64,000 bases of DNA from a candidate division Zixibacteria bacterium HGW-Zixibacteria-1 (GTDB taxonomy: Bacteria; Zixibacteria; MSB-5A5; GN15; PGXB01). Under the pieces are notes generated by a model. That model was not told the DNA's origin, searched no databases, and was given only the letters and a program-made list of their open reading frames with translations. Below are positions 17,211-25,438 of the stretch, piece after piece. The stretch is from contig PGXB01000013.1 in assembly GCA_002838945.1 (NCBI GenBank), positions 17,251 to 81,250 on the forward strand, written 5' to 3'. The position numbers and the translations under genes were made by a program. The first letter of the stretch is position 1, and the number at the start of each line of letters is the position of its first letter.

Positions 17211-19301
17211 ATGGCCGTATCGATTCAACATAACGATAAATATCGCATAGCTGTCTGGCTGTTTGTTGCAGTCGTAAGCATTATCGGCCTGTACCTTTGG
17301 GTTGACGATCTTGATGCCGACCCGCCGATGTATTTCGACGGCCAAAGCCAGTCGCTCTCTACCGATCCGCATCATTATTCATATTTCGCCAGAAACAAGA
17401 TTCTTTTCGATAAATGGGAGCTGTTCGACACCGGCCAATGGCGGGTTTTCGAGGTTACCCTGATTTCGGCCTTCAGTTATATTCTCTTTTCATTTTTCGG
17501 TATCAGCCGCACAATCGCCAATATACCGGGTCTGTTTTCCATCCTGGCCGCAATCTTTATCTTTCTGGCCGCCCTCCGGAAATATCTCAAACCGTGGGCA
17601 TTGGCGGTCATTCTGATATTGCTCTTATTCAATAAGGTACTTTTTGTTTACGGGCGGCTGCCATATACCGAAAACGGCATGATCCTGATATTGGCCCTGT
17701 TGTATTATGTCTTTGTTCATTACCGGGACCAGTCATGGGGCATTCTCTCGATGGGCGTTTTAATCGCTTTAGCGGCTTTTGCCGGGAAAATTTTCGGCAT
17801 CATCATCGCCGTACCGGTCATTATCTGCCTCTGGATCGAAAATAAACCGGATCGCATTAAAAATATCGCCGGCTTGTCGCTGTCATCGCTGGCCGTGGCC
17901 ATTCTCTGGATATTGATATTCTATGGCGGCAATCTGGGGCATTTCTATGACTATTACCGGTCCCAGACCGTCGGGCTGTACGGCTTCCCGGATGCTTTCA
18001 AATCGCCGGTCACTTTTTTCGAGAAACTGATAAATTTCGGCAACGATTCCCGTTTCTTTTTCCATGCGCCGGTCGTCGGACTGGCCGGCTTTGTAGCGCT
18101 GGCAAGTTCGATCGTCTTCTTGACAAAGAATAAAATGAAAGAAAACATGCCTCTGTTGTTTTTGATAATCTGGTTTACAGCCGGACTGCTGTTCTTTATG
18201 CCCGAAAATTACCGCCCGCTAAGATATATATATATGCTTTACCTGCCGTTGGCTGGGATGTTCGGCCTGCTGTTGTCTTCTTCGTTTCAAAATGAATATG
18301 GTACTAATAATAAAAAGAACTATTTCCGGTATGTGTTGATGTTTTTCCTGATTTGGATACTGCTGGAACAACTGGCTTTCAACATTTTCTATATCGGGCT
18401 TTATGGCACCATGTCCGATCCAATGGTTATTTACTCATTACCGCCGGCCGTTTTGATCACCTACCTTGTATTCAGGTTCGATTTACTGAGAATCGTCAGA
18501 AGCAGGCTGTTTATTGGGATTATCGCGGTTGTCTCGGTGCTGGCGGTCTTTATTAATTTCGGTCTGCCGTATCGTGATTGGCAGCAGCAAAAATCTTTCA
18601 ATATCAAAGAGGCCGGGGAGGATCTCGCGCAGATTTTGGGCGAGAATGCGGTTATCTGCGGCCCGATGGCGCCGTCCCTGCTGCTTGAGAACAATCTCAA
18701 GGGTTCCATCTATGCGGTTGGTGTCTCGGATCAGGATCCGCGCTTTTTCCGAAAGAACCCAATCACGCATTTTGCCATTGATGCCGATGCCTCAGGAATG
18801 ATTCTTGATAAATATGAGGAGCTGACTTCAGCCATCACGACCGCATTGTACTGGATTCGAGACGGCAAAATCGTGATAGTCAACATCAGTCACCTTACCG
18901 GCAACAAAGAGGCGGCTCGATATCAGCCGACCGATTATGAAATCGCGCGAATCTTTATGCAGGATAAGGTTTATGACAGCGCCCTATACTATATGGAGCG
19001 TTTCACGGCCAAATATCCGGGCAACAAATCGGCGCTTAAGTCTTTGGGTGATCTATATCCGCTTAATGGCCGCCCCGACAAGGCCATGGCGCTGCTTCAG
19101 AGGGCGGACTCGCTGTATCCGCGTGACTTTTCGGTCAAATTTGCGCTGGCCATGTATTATCAGAGACGATTCGTGGCTTCCGGTGATGACAGGTTCCGTC
19201 ATTTGGCGCGCCAGACATATGAGCAAGTCGTCGCTATGAATCCTTATCAGGCCGATGAGGTGACCGAAATTACCCGCTGGATCGCCAGTTTGAAGCAATA
19301 A
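17211..19301 (+). CDS. GT39-like membrane glycosyltransferase with C-terminal TPR region
   Basis: 696 residues. About twelve membrane helices fill residues 12-460. An early luminal loop holds acidic residues (DDLDADPPMYFDGQ, residues 32-45), as in PMT/ArnT-type GT39 enzymes that use polyprenyl-linked sugars. The C-terminal 240 residues are soluble, ending in TPR-like helices (ALYYMERFTAKYPGNKSALKS-type). It probably transfers a sugar to a lipid or protein on the periplasmic side; donor and acceptor are unknown. It starts 47 bp after selD on the same strand. Confidence 0.75.
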   Translation: MAVSIQHNDKYRIAVWLFVAVVSIIGLYLWVDDLDADPPMYFDGQSQSLSTDPHHYSYFARNKILFDKWELFDTGQWRVFEVTLISAFSYILFSFFGISRTIANIPGLFSILAAIFIFLAALRKYLKPWALAVILILLLFNKVLFVYGRLPYTENGMILILALLYYVFVHYRDQSWGILSMGVLIALAAFAGKIFGIIIAVPVIICLWIENKPDRIKNIAGLSLSSLAVAILWILIFYGGNLGHFYDYYRSQTVGLYGFPDAFKSPVTFFEKLINFGNDSRFFFHAPVVGLAGFVALASSIVFLTKNKMKENMPLLFLIIWFTAGLLFFMPENYRPLRYIYMLYLPLAGMFGLLLSSSFQNEYGTNNKKNYFRYVLMFFLIWILLEQLAFNIFYIGLYGTMSDPMVIYSLPPAVLITYLVFRFDLLRIVRSRLFIGIIAVVSVLAVFINFGLPYRDWQQQKSFNIKEAGEDLAQILGENAVICGPMAPSLLLENNLKGSIYAVGVSDQDPRFFRKNPITHFAIDADASGMILDKYEELTSAITTALYWIRDGKIVIVNISHLTGNKEAARYQPTDYEIARIFMQDKVYDSALYYMERFTAKYPGNKSALKSLGDLYPLNGRPDKAMALLQRADSLYPRDFSVKFALAMYYQRRFVASGDDRFRHLARQTYEQVVAMNPYQADEVTEITRWIASLKQ

Positions 19302-19473
19302 ATTATCATTACCGATTCATAGTACAAATTTAATAAAAATTTTACATTTAAATTAAACCTTTTGGCTGCGTAAATTGTTTAAAGCAACAGAGGGTCAAAT
19401 AAGTGCCCCGCGGATTTGGCTGACCGGACTTTCAGGGCTTCCTCGGCCGGTAACCCGCCAAAAAATGTTTTTG

Positions 19474-19503
19474 TTGACATTGATTTTATAAAAAAGGTAT
19501 TCT
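19474..19503 (+). promoter_or_regulatory. Sigma-70-type promoter for the small protein gene
   Basis: TTGACA at 19474-19479 and TATTCT at 19498-19503, 18-nt spacer. This places the transcript start about 12 nt before the ATG at 19523, with AGAGG in between. The -35 box is perfect. Confidence 0.6.
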
Positions 19504-19522
19504 CGATTAGAGGTAATCTATT

Positions 19523-19771
19523 ATGGAAATCGCTCTATTTTATTCGAAAGAGAATTCTGACCACCTTAAGGCGGCTAATCTCGTCAAAAGGGCGGTGAGG
19601 AACCTCGGCATCTCCGCTATGATTACCGAGCGCGATACGCTTACGCCTGACCCCAGGATCGTCATCAATGGTTTCGACCTTGTCAATTTAATAGAGCAGC
19701 CAGGGAAAGGCAGCGGAGCAAAGTTTTCTTATGATTCGGTTTTGAAGGCGCTTGAGAGCACCGCCTGGTAG
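19523..19771 (+). CDS. Small protein with a thioredoxin-like fold, lacking the active-site cysteines
   Basis: 82 residues. The beginning MEIALFYSKENSDHLKAANL and the later DPRIVINGFDLV look like beta1-alpha1 and the cis-proline region of small thioredoxin/glutaredoxin-like proteins (compare TPDPRVVINGF in redox-active relatives). The place where CxxC would be expected reads SKENSDHL, so no cysteine is present at all. It is either a degenerate redox protein or a binding protein with the same fold. It has its own promoter just upstream. I cannot assign a role. Confidence 0.5.
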   Translation: MEIALFYSKENSDHLKAANLVKRAVRNLGISAMITERDTLTPDPRIVINGFDLVNLIEQPGKGSGAKFSYDSVLKALESTAW

Positions 19772-19973
19772 AATTCTTACATTACGTTTTAAATCGATAC
19801 AACCATATTGGGGCTATACGTCTGTTTGACGTTACAGGTCTGCCCGGTATCTGTCCCTCAGAGAACGGATTGATCGCGATTTGTACCGAGCGGTACGTAA
19901 AAAAACAAATAACATAATTCCCGCCTAATCCTAATCTGTTGTAGTCCAATAGCTTGATGTCTAACTCCGGCAT

Positions 19974-19988
19974 TGGCACAAAGTTTGT
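19974..19988 (+). promoter_or_regulatory. Sigma-54-like promoter
   Basis: TGGCAC-N5-TTGT matches the -24/-12 pattern except for GT in place of the usual GC at -12. It lies 46-60 bp upstream of the lipoprotein start. If real, expression would need RpoN and an activator. Confidence 0.45.
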
Positions 19989-20033
19989 ATGTAAGATTGG
20001 TGTTTGATGAGAACCTAGATGAAAAGAGGAGCA

Positions 20034-21152
20034 ATGAAATTAAGAAACCTTTTACTTGCGGCACTGATTCTCAGCCTGGTCGGGTTTCTTGCCGGATGCG
20101 GTGAGGACAGCACCTCGCCATCCGACGATGATCTGCTGACGATTGCCGATGAATTCGGTGGCTATACGCCGACCGATGAACAGGCGGCCTTCGGCGATCC
20201 TGTTTTGCTGGATGATATGGACGCAGACAAAATTTATGACGACGAACTGCTGGCTTCGCCGGCGGTCGATTCCATTATCGATGAATCGATCGCGGGGGCC
20301 TATGCGCTTCGTATTGTCTGGGGATCGCTTCGGTATGATTCGACCATAACCGAAATTACCGACTGGTCCGGTTCGCTGACGGTCAGTCGGGGGGCTGAGA
20401 TTGTCCGACGGACAATCAGGTTCGAGGATGGCCAGGATTATATTCTCGATCGCACCGACCGGACCTTGATCGAGTGGGTCTCGCTGACCACGGTCCACTT
20501 CGATGGCATTTTTGTCAACATCTATATTCCTCCGGTCGTGACCGATGATTCGGCCATGATCGCGGAAGAGCCGGTGACGGTGACCTTCGAGACCGGGCCG
20601 CTTATGGTCAGTTTCAGTACCGACCAGCTTCCCGCGCTCGATACCGTTTTCTATCTCGAGGATTCGGTCAATGCGGTCGCTTTCCACGGCTTCAAAGTGG
20701 AGCCGATGGGTTGTCCGAACGGATTTCTTGACGGCCGCTGGGGAACTGACACGACCGGCCTGGGCGTTTTCAACGGCCGCTGGATCGCTTCCAACGGCAT
20801 GCTGGCCGGGTATATCCATGGCGAATGGGGCCAGGACAGCGCCGGCGCCAATTATTTTGTCGGAAAATATATCGATATCAACGGCCAGTTCGAGGGCCTT
20901 CTGAAAGGCACCTATCGCTGGATGCCTTTCGGCAACATGAATGGTCTTCAGAACGGCCGGGTTCCTTGCCACGGCGGCGGCAAATTTTACGGACATTTCT
21001 ATGATGCCGAACGTAACCCGATCGGGGTCCTCAAAGGGCGCTTCCGCCTGCCGAAGGACAACACCGATGGCGACATGGGTTATTTCTTCGGACGCTGGAA
21101 AAAATTCTGTTCGTCTGTTGCCACGGTCAACGATGGCATGGAGGAGCAGTAG
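20034..21152 (+). CDS. Lipoprotein with repeated G-x-x-x-G-x-aromatic motifs
   Basis: 372 residues from the ATG at 20034; an in-frame ATG 15 bp earlier is an equal alternative. A signal peptide ends in the lipobox LAGC. Residues 220-360 contain about eight short repeats of the form GFLDGRW, GVFNGRW, GYIHGEW, YFVGKY, GLLKGTY, GVLKGRF and YFFGRW, spaced 12-25 residues, which suggest a repetitive beta structure. The N-terminal half is acidic. Probably outer-membrane or surface anchored; the function is unknown. A strong terminator follows. Confidence 0.75.
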   Translation: MKLRNLLLAALILSLVGFLAGCGEDSTSPSDDDLLTIADEFGGYTPTDEQAAFGDPVLLDDMDADKIYDDELLASPAVDSIIDESIAGAYALRIVWGSLRYDSTITEITDWSGSLTVSRGAEIVRRTIRFEDGQDYILDRTDRTLIEWVSLTTVHFDGIFVNIYIPPVVTDDSAMIAEEPVTVTFETGPLMVSFSTDQLPALDTVFYLEDSVNAVAFHGFKVEPMGCPNGFLDGRWGTDTTGLGVFNGRWIASNGMLAGYIHGEWGQDSAGANYFVGKYIDINGQFEGLLKGTYRWMPFGNMNGLQNGRVPCHGGGKFYGHFYDAERNPIGVLKGRFRLPKDNTDGDMGYFFGRWKKFCSSVATVNDGMEEQ

Positions 21153-21186
21153 TGTACCTCTCTTAGGTGGTTTGTGCATAGAGAGA

Positions 21187-21225
21187 GGGCCGGGTTCGTT
21201 TACGCAACCCGGCCCGCTATTTTTG
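21187..21225 (+). terminator. Rho-independent terminator
   Basis: Ten-bp GC-rich stem GGGCCGGGTT/AACCCGGCCC (21187-21196 with 21206-21215), 9-nt loop, then GCTATTTTT. It ends the lipoprotein transcript. Confidence 0.93.
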
Positions 21226-21272
21226 TACGAGAGGCAATGGTTTTAAACAAAGTTAGGAATAACCTACCTTGA

Positions 21273-22733
21273 CTAAAACGGCAAATCATCTTCATCGTCC
21301 ACTTTATTTTGCTTCGCAATATCCTGAATTATTTCCGATACTCCAAACGCCCCACTAACTTGGGAATTTCTTCTATGGGCAGCAACCATACGTGCGATTT
21401 GTTCAGGCGTAAAGGAATCAATCCCCGAAATTAGCCGCCCGATCGCAATTGAGGCAAGGTACGATGTTGACTTCTCCAGAGCCACAACTAAACCTTCCCG
21501 CATTTGAAAGCCTGTGGAGTCATTTTTAACAAGAGCATTCACAATTTTAGGCGCTAAAGATTCTATTTCGTTAAAATTTCCCGGCAATGCTTGGTGAGCT
21601 CCAAGAAAACCGTAAGGATTAATATCTATGCGAATCGGAATAATCATGAATCCCCTTCCGAGAGCAAACCCGACTTCCTGATCTGTCCATTTACTATTAT
21701 GAAAATCTTGTGTAAGTAGCGCTGCTAAGGCGTGCATTGAACACAACGCCTTCTTGATTTCAAGCTGCCATTCAACAGTAGGTTTAATATCTTCATGGGC
21801 AACAAATGACGAAATACCGTATATATGCAATTCCTGTTTTAATCTTGAAACGGCAGTCCTATGCGCTGAGACATGGCTTATAAATAATCTCAACATTCCC
21901 GGTTCCCATAAATGCTTTCCTTTTTGTTCAGCCTCATTGTGATCACTAATAAAACTGGTAGGCTCTATAATTGGCGCAACAACAACATTACTGATATGGT
22001 CTCTTTCAGCCGTCCGCAAAATAGATTGTGCCGTTTGTGTTATAGTCTTCTGAATTTCTTCTAATTTCAAATCGACTTCGGCAAAGAGCTCCATTGGTAT
22101 GTGCAGATATAAAGTATATAGATAAATTCCGCCGTTCCAATTATCATAGTCAGTCTGCTCTATTTGTGCGGAGGCAGCTTTTAATATTTCTACAATATTA
22201 TTTTTACGTTGCTTTTGGAAATATTTGGTAAGTGCAGAGATAACTACTTCTGTGCTCTCTGGAAATGGGACTTCCGCCATTGCATTATTAAGAGAATATT
22301 CGGTACCAACAAGAATTCGGCGGGCAGAGAATACCGGAGCACCTGAAATTCTGGTTTTTTCTACTATTTCCCACCCATCCTCCCCAAGATATTTATTGAA
22401 TATTTTCACCAGACTTGAGACTTCATCGGTATCTGGCCTTACAATAGGGTTCACTATTTCGCAAAGAAATCTTAAGAAATCGTCATCATTCCCATACAAG
22501 AGATTGAAGCGCTTATCATAAAATATCCAATTATCTTCCCAATCGTGATTACTTACTCGATGCTGCACTATGTCTTCATGCGCATTCTTAAAACGGTGAT
22601 CTTCTGATGGCAGTTTTTCCAAATCAAAAAGCTTTGTCAGGAAACCAAGCTCCTCCAATCGGCCATTCCAGGAAATTTTTTGATTTTGTAAAGCATCAAA
22701 GATATTTCGGCGGGTTACTTCAGAAATTTTCAT
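21273..22733 (-). CDS. AbiJ-N-terminal-domain/TIR protein, probable NADase antiphage effector
   Basis: 486 residues. The first 150 match the N-terminal domain of AbiJ-type abortive-infection proteins (NGRLEELGFLTKLFDLEKLP, later QHRVSNHDWEDNWIFYDKRF). Residues about 285-385 form a TIR domain: LRLFISHVSAHRTAVSRLK, SSFVAHEDIKPTVEWQLEI, and SKWTDQEVGFALGRG with the catalytic glutamate at about 353. TIR domains in such proteins cleave NAD+ on infection. The C-terminal 100 residues are helical and unassigned. The gene is AT-rich and isolated, between a terminator and a REP-like palindrome. Role in defence is inferred from the domains. Confidence 0.8.
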   Translation of the reverse strand: MKISEVTRRNIFDALQNQKISWNGRLEELGFLTKLFDLEKLPSEDHRFKNAHEDIVQHRVSNHDWEDNWIFYDKRFNLLYGNDDDFLRFLCEIVNPIVRPDTDEVSSLVKIFNKYLGEDGWEIVEKTRISGAPVFSARRILVGTEYSLNNAMAEVPFPESTEVVISALTKYFQKQRKNNIVEILKAASAQIEQTDYDNWNGGIYLYTLYLHIPMELFAEVDLKLEEIQKTITQTAQSILRTAERDHISNVVVAPIIEPTSFISDHNEAEQKGKHLWEPGMLRLFISHVSAHRTAVSRLKQELHIYGISSFVAHEDIKPTVEWQLEIKKALCSMHALAALLTQDFHNSKWTDQEVGFALGRGFMIIPIRIDINPYGFLGAHQALPGNFNEIESLAPKIVNALVKNDSTGFQMREGLVVALEKSTSYLASIAIGRLISGIDSFTPEQIARMVAAHRRNSQVSGAFGVSEIIQDIAKQNKVDDEDDLPF

Positions 22734-22803
22734 TTTGGTTTTCCTGAATCAAACTTGCTATTGTCGATCCTTATCTCACTCTTCAGAAACATTGGCAGTC
22801 TGA

Positions 22804-22860
22804 GTACGTCGGGTTTCTCGCTTATTCGCCGGCACTCATGCGCTCGGAACACCGACCTAC
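22804..22860. repeat. REP-like imperfect palindrome
   Basis: GTACGTCGGGTTTCTCGC at the left and CGGAACACCGACCTAC at the right form an imperfect inverted repeat around a GC-rich centre. Sequences of this style are scattered between genes in many uncultured bacteria. Its right end overlaps the stop codon of the exported-protein gene at 22857. Confidence 0.5.
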
Positions 22861-23948
22861 TTTTGCTTCTCCAAATGTCTTAATATTTCCCAGCGATCAT
22901 TTATCTTATCCTGGTCAATATCCAATCTTAATCGCCTGGGTTTTATTTTGCTGCCGGCTTCGGGCAATCGTGAGGAGTATTTATTTTCCGGCAATCCGTC
23001 AGTGCTTCGACAAAAATATCTAAGATTGTTATCATCATCGAAAATCATCGAGCATCCTATTGCCTGTGTAAGGTGGTTGTTATCAAACTCGCCATTTTGC
23101 ATTAAAATAAGAGTGATTCTATGCTCGTCCCTGAATGACATGGGCACGATTTTAACGACGTAAAGAATCTCTTGCCCCTTATAAAAGGGAGGACTTAATT
23201 TATCCGGTGGGATCGGCAATGTCAGACCAAAGGTATGCAGATCGATCCTGCAGCCTTCCGGAATATCTTTATTAGCCTTCAAATCGAAAAGGATTGTCGA
23301 AGTGTCTCCGATTTTGGGTAGTGGAGCGACCATGATTTCATACTCGAAAGACTCTTGTCCTCGTTGTTCCGGAAATAACTTGAAAAATACTGAATCTTTC
23401 GAGAAAAATGAGACGCGGGCATTTTCACAAGTCCTTTCAATATCATACCTTTTGGGTCCCAAATAGTGAATTGTGCCATCTTCATCAATGCACCACTGTA
23501 ACGAAATACCTTTGAGATAGTTGCTGGGCAATAAATATCCCTCATGACCCTGATAATAAAATGTTATATCCCAATTGCCCGAGACCAGCGGCATAAATTC
23601 AAATGACCCGGTATATATCTGTCCCCGGTAATGTGGCCCCGGCCATACAAACAACGTATCACCTAAGACCTGTACGACATTATCATAATAATAGAGCCTG
23701 AGAGCCCAATCCTCTTTGGCAAATGCGCTTTCAGGCAATTCCTTAATTACTTCTAATGTGTAGCCAACCTTTACACGTTTATTTGGTTCGGGAATGTCGC
23801 GAATGGTAAATGTTCCCGTAAATACCGACGAGCGAGTGTCGGACCACACCGGGGCTCTGGTTACATCTACGGTAAATTGCCGACTAATCTGCGAATTTGC
23901 AGTGGCAGCAAAAAAAAGTAGAAGTAAGATCGGGATATTATATTTCAT
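22857..23948 (-). CDS. Exported protein of unknown function
   Basis: 363 residues from the ATG at 23948, chosen because a signal peptide (YNIPILLLLFFAATANSQ) follows directly; upstream in-frame starts add a polar tail with no homology sense. The mature part is beta-rich, with stretches such as FTGTFTIRDIPEPNKRVKVG that resemble an Ig-like or transglutaminase-associated fold, and ends DIDQDKINDRWEILRHLEKQK. No active-site motif is recognised. The gene stands alone between REP-like repeats. Confidence 0.6.
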   Translation of the reverse strand: MKYNIPILLLLFFAATANSQISRQFTVDVTRAPVWSDTRSSVFTGTFTIRDIPEPNKRVKVGYTLEVIKELPESAFAKEDWALRLYYYDNVVQVLGDTLFVWPGPHYRGQIYTGSFEFMPLVSGNWDITFYYQGHEGYLLPSNYLKGISLQWCIDEDGTIHYLGPKRYDIERTCENARVSFFSKDSVFFKLFPEQRGQESFEYEIMVAPLPKIGDTSTILFDLKANKDIPEGCRIDLHTFGLTLPIPPDKLSPPFYKGQEILYVVKIVPMSFRDEHRITLILMQNGEFDNNHLTQAIGCSMIFDDDNNLRYFCRSTDGLPENKYSSRLPEAGSKIKPRRLRLDIDQDKINDRWEILRHLEKQK

Positions 23949-24102
23949 ATATATTTTGTGCGTTATAGATCCTCCGGGCCACACAGTTTTATTGCTACAA
24001 TGTGGCTCCGTGGGTTTTCGCCATGGAATCACTCAATGATGTATTGACCCACTTATGAAAGATAGATTATTTAGAAAAATTGGCAAGGGAAAAAGTGTTT
24101 CG

Positions 24103-24172
24103 GCGGCAGGTCACACGCTCACATCGGCTCGCGCCCTTCATTTCGTTCAGGGTCTACGACAAGACCTGCCGC
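24103..24172. repeat. Inverted repeat with 10-bp arms (REP-like)
   Basis: GCGGCAGGTC at 24103-24112 and its perfect complement GACCTGCCGC at 24163-24172 enclose 50 bp that include a second CCCT/AGGG pairing. The unit could fold as a long hairpin. There is no T-run, so it is not a usual terminator. Confidence 0.6.
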
Positions 24173-24211
24173 AACTTTGAAAGCTTAAATTTGCATCCAA
24201 TAAACTGTTAT

Positions 24212-24232
24212 CGGCGGGTTTGTAACCCGCCG
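24212..24232. repeat. Perfect palindrome (REP-like)
   Basis: CGGCGGGTT, 3-nt loop, AACCCGCCG: a 9-bp perfect stem with no following T-run. Sequences close to this are common interspersed repeats in environmental genomes. Confidence 0.6.
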
Positions 24233-24676
24233 GGCGATTGTCTAAAAACCGTCCCCTACACAAAATCACCACCACTTTGTTGTTAATTCCGGCCGAGGGG
24301 TATTATAGAGGAGTATGAATATTATTATGGCTATAGGTGCGTCAAAAACACGGTTTTTCCATGCCTCATTTAGGACAGATATTTTCTCCACGGGGGAATA
24401 AGTTTTGAATTATTTTAAAAACGCAAAAACAAACCCAATTCCGTGTAATCGAATGAAAATAAATATAGTACAAGGAAATATTTATGAAATATGGCATCGC
24501 CAAAACATCAATTTGATGGTAATTTGTTACGCAATGGTATATGTAATTAATAAATGGCCGCACACTACCCCAAAATGCCGGCGGTCTTTTATTTTGTGGA
24601 CAATGCTTCCACTATGCCATTATCTTAATTGCGGGAAACAGGCAAGGTTTGGAATGTTTAACCGGAGAATTGATAT
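24233..24676. other. Intergenic region without recognised genes
   Basis: About 440 bp of AT-rich sequence. A 91-codon ORF at 24405-24680 has no coding character (odd composition, no ribosome-binding site, overlaps the next start). I see no RNA gene or clear promoter. Confidence 0.6.
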
Positions 24677-25111
24677 ATGAAATGGGTAACACGTTCTCAT
24701 GTCCATGTCGACCGGGTGGCGTGCCCGTGGCTGATAATTCGATTCGTTGATTCCGACGCGGAGTTCCTCTTCGTGGCGAAATCGCAAATTGAAGACATGG
24801 TCAAAAAGGAAGGAGCCATTCCGTTCGATGCTCCCGGTGTGGAACTGGGTCATCATGACGGCAAATGTTCCTTCGAAGCCATCATTGAAAAGTATGGTTT
24901 GACCGACAAGGCGCTATTAAGAATGGCAAAAATCATCCATGCCGCGGATACCGACCAGCTTGCCAGCGATCCGCTTGCCGCCGGCTATGAAGCGATAGCG
25001 GTCGGCTACAGTCTTCGCTTTCCGGATGATCTGGAAAATCTTGACCATCAATTCGAGGTGCTCGATGCCCTCTATGCCTGGTGCCGTCTTGATGCGGCCA
25101 AAAACGGATGA
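24677..25111 (+). CDS. ChrB C-terminal domain protein (chromate-resistance family)
   Basis: 144 residues: KWVTRSHVHVDRVACPWLI, then FVDSDAEFLFV, and HHDGKCSFEAIIEKYGL are the signature of the ChrB C-terminal domain (PF09828). In chromate-resistance operons this domain follows a regulatory N-terminal half, which is absent here, and no chrA transporter is nearby. The conserved C, H and D residues suggest metal binding or catalysis. Such stand-alone copies are widespread and may have roles other than chromate resistance. A 10-bp palindrome ACCCGCGGGT follows the stop directly. Confidence 0.85.
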   Translation: MKWVTRSHVHVDRVACPWLIIRFVDSDAEFLFVAKSQIEDMVKKEGAIPFDAPGVELGHHDGKCSFEAIIEKYGLTDKALLRMAKIIHAADTDQLASDPLAAGYEAIAVGYSLRFPDDLENLDHQFEVLDALYAWCRLDAAKNG

Positions 25112-25438
25112 CCCGCGGGTTAAACCAGTCTAAAATGGGCGGGCGCACACACGGATGCGCCCCTACTCAATTTATAAGCTGAAATCTATGTCTCTACTCG
25201 GCTTTATTTCCACCATAAATAAAACGCCGGCAAATGACGCTGCGTCCTTTCTGCGACACTCGCCGGCCATACGCTGAGGACGACGCCCCCCCTCAGGATA
25301 AACCGACGGCTGGGCCGGATCATCGAAGAACATCATCCTCACCTATAAGAGTAAATTGAAGCCTAAAAAATACAAGTGGATGATAAATAATTCGAAAAAG
25401 ATTAACTATAGATTAAATATTCGTTAGAACGAAATTGA
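25112..25438. other. Intergenic region with repeat remnants
   Basis: 327 bp between convergent genes. It holds the REP-like palindrome at 25137-25166 and, at about 25230-25275, two GCCGGC-containing arms facing each other. No ORF or promoter is evident. Confidence 0.55.
25137..25166. repeat. REP-like palindrome
   Basis: GGGCGCA (25141-25147) pairs with TGCGCCC (25156-25162) around an 8-nt loop, flanked by GGGC and CCTAC. The form GGGCGCACACACGGATGCGC plus CCCTAC is familiar as a dispersed repeat in uncultured bacteria. Confidence 0.6.

Noticed and set aside
19385..19470. Confident c-di-GMP riboswitch call
   Set aside because: Only faint order-of-motif similarity and no matching conserved core; the nearby promoter lies downstream, so it cannot be the leader of the next gene.
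20052..21179. 375-codon minus-strand ORF
   Set aside because: Almost exactly antisense to the lipoprotein with lipobox; no homology and crosses its terminator region.
24405..24680. 91-codon ORF before the ChrB-C gene
   Set aside because: Overlaps the next start, no ribosome-binding site, Asn/Ile/Cys-rich composition as expected for translated AT-rich spacer.
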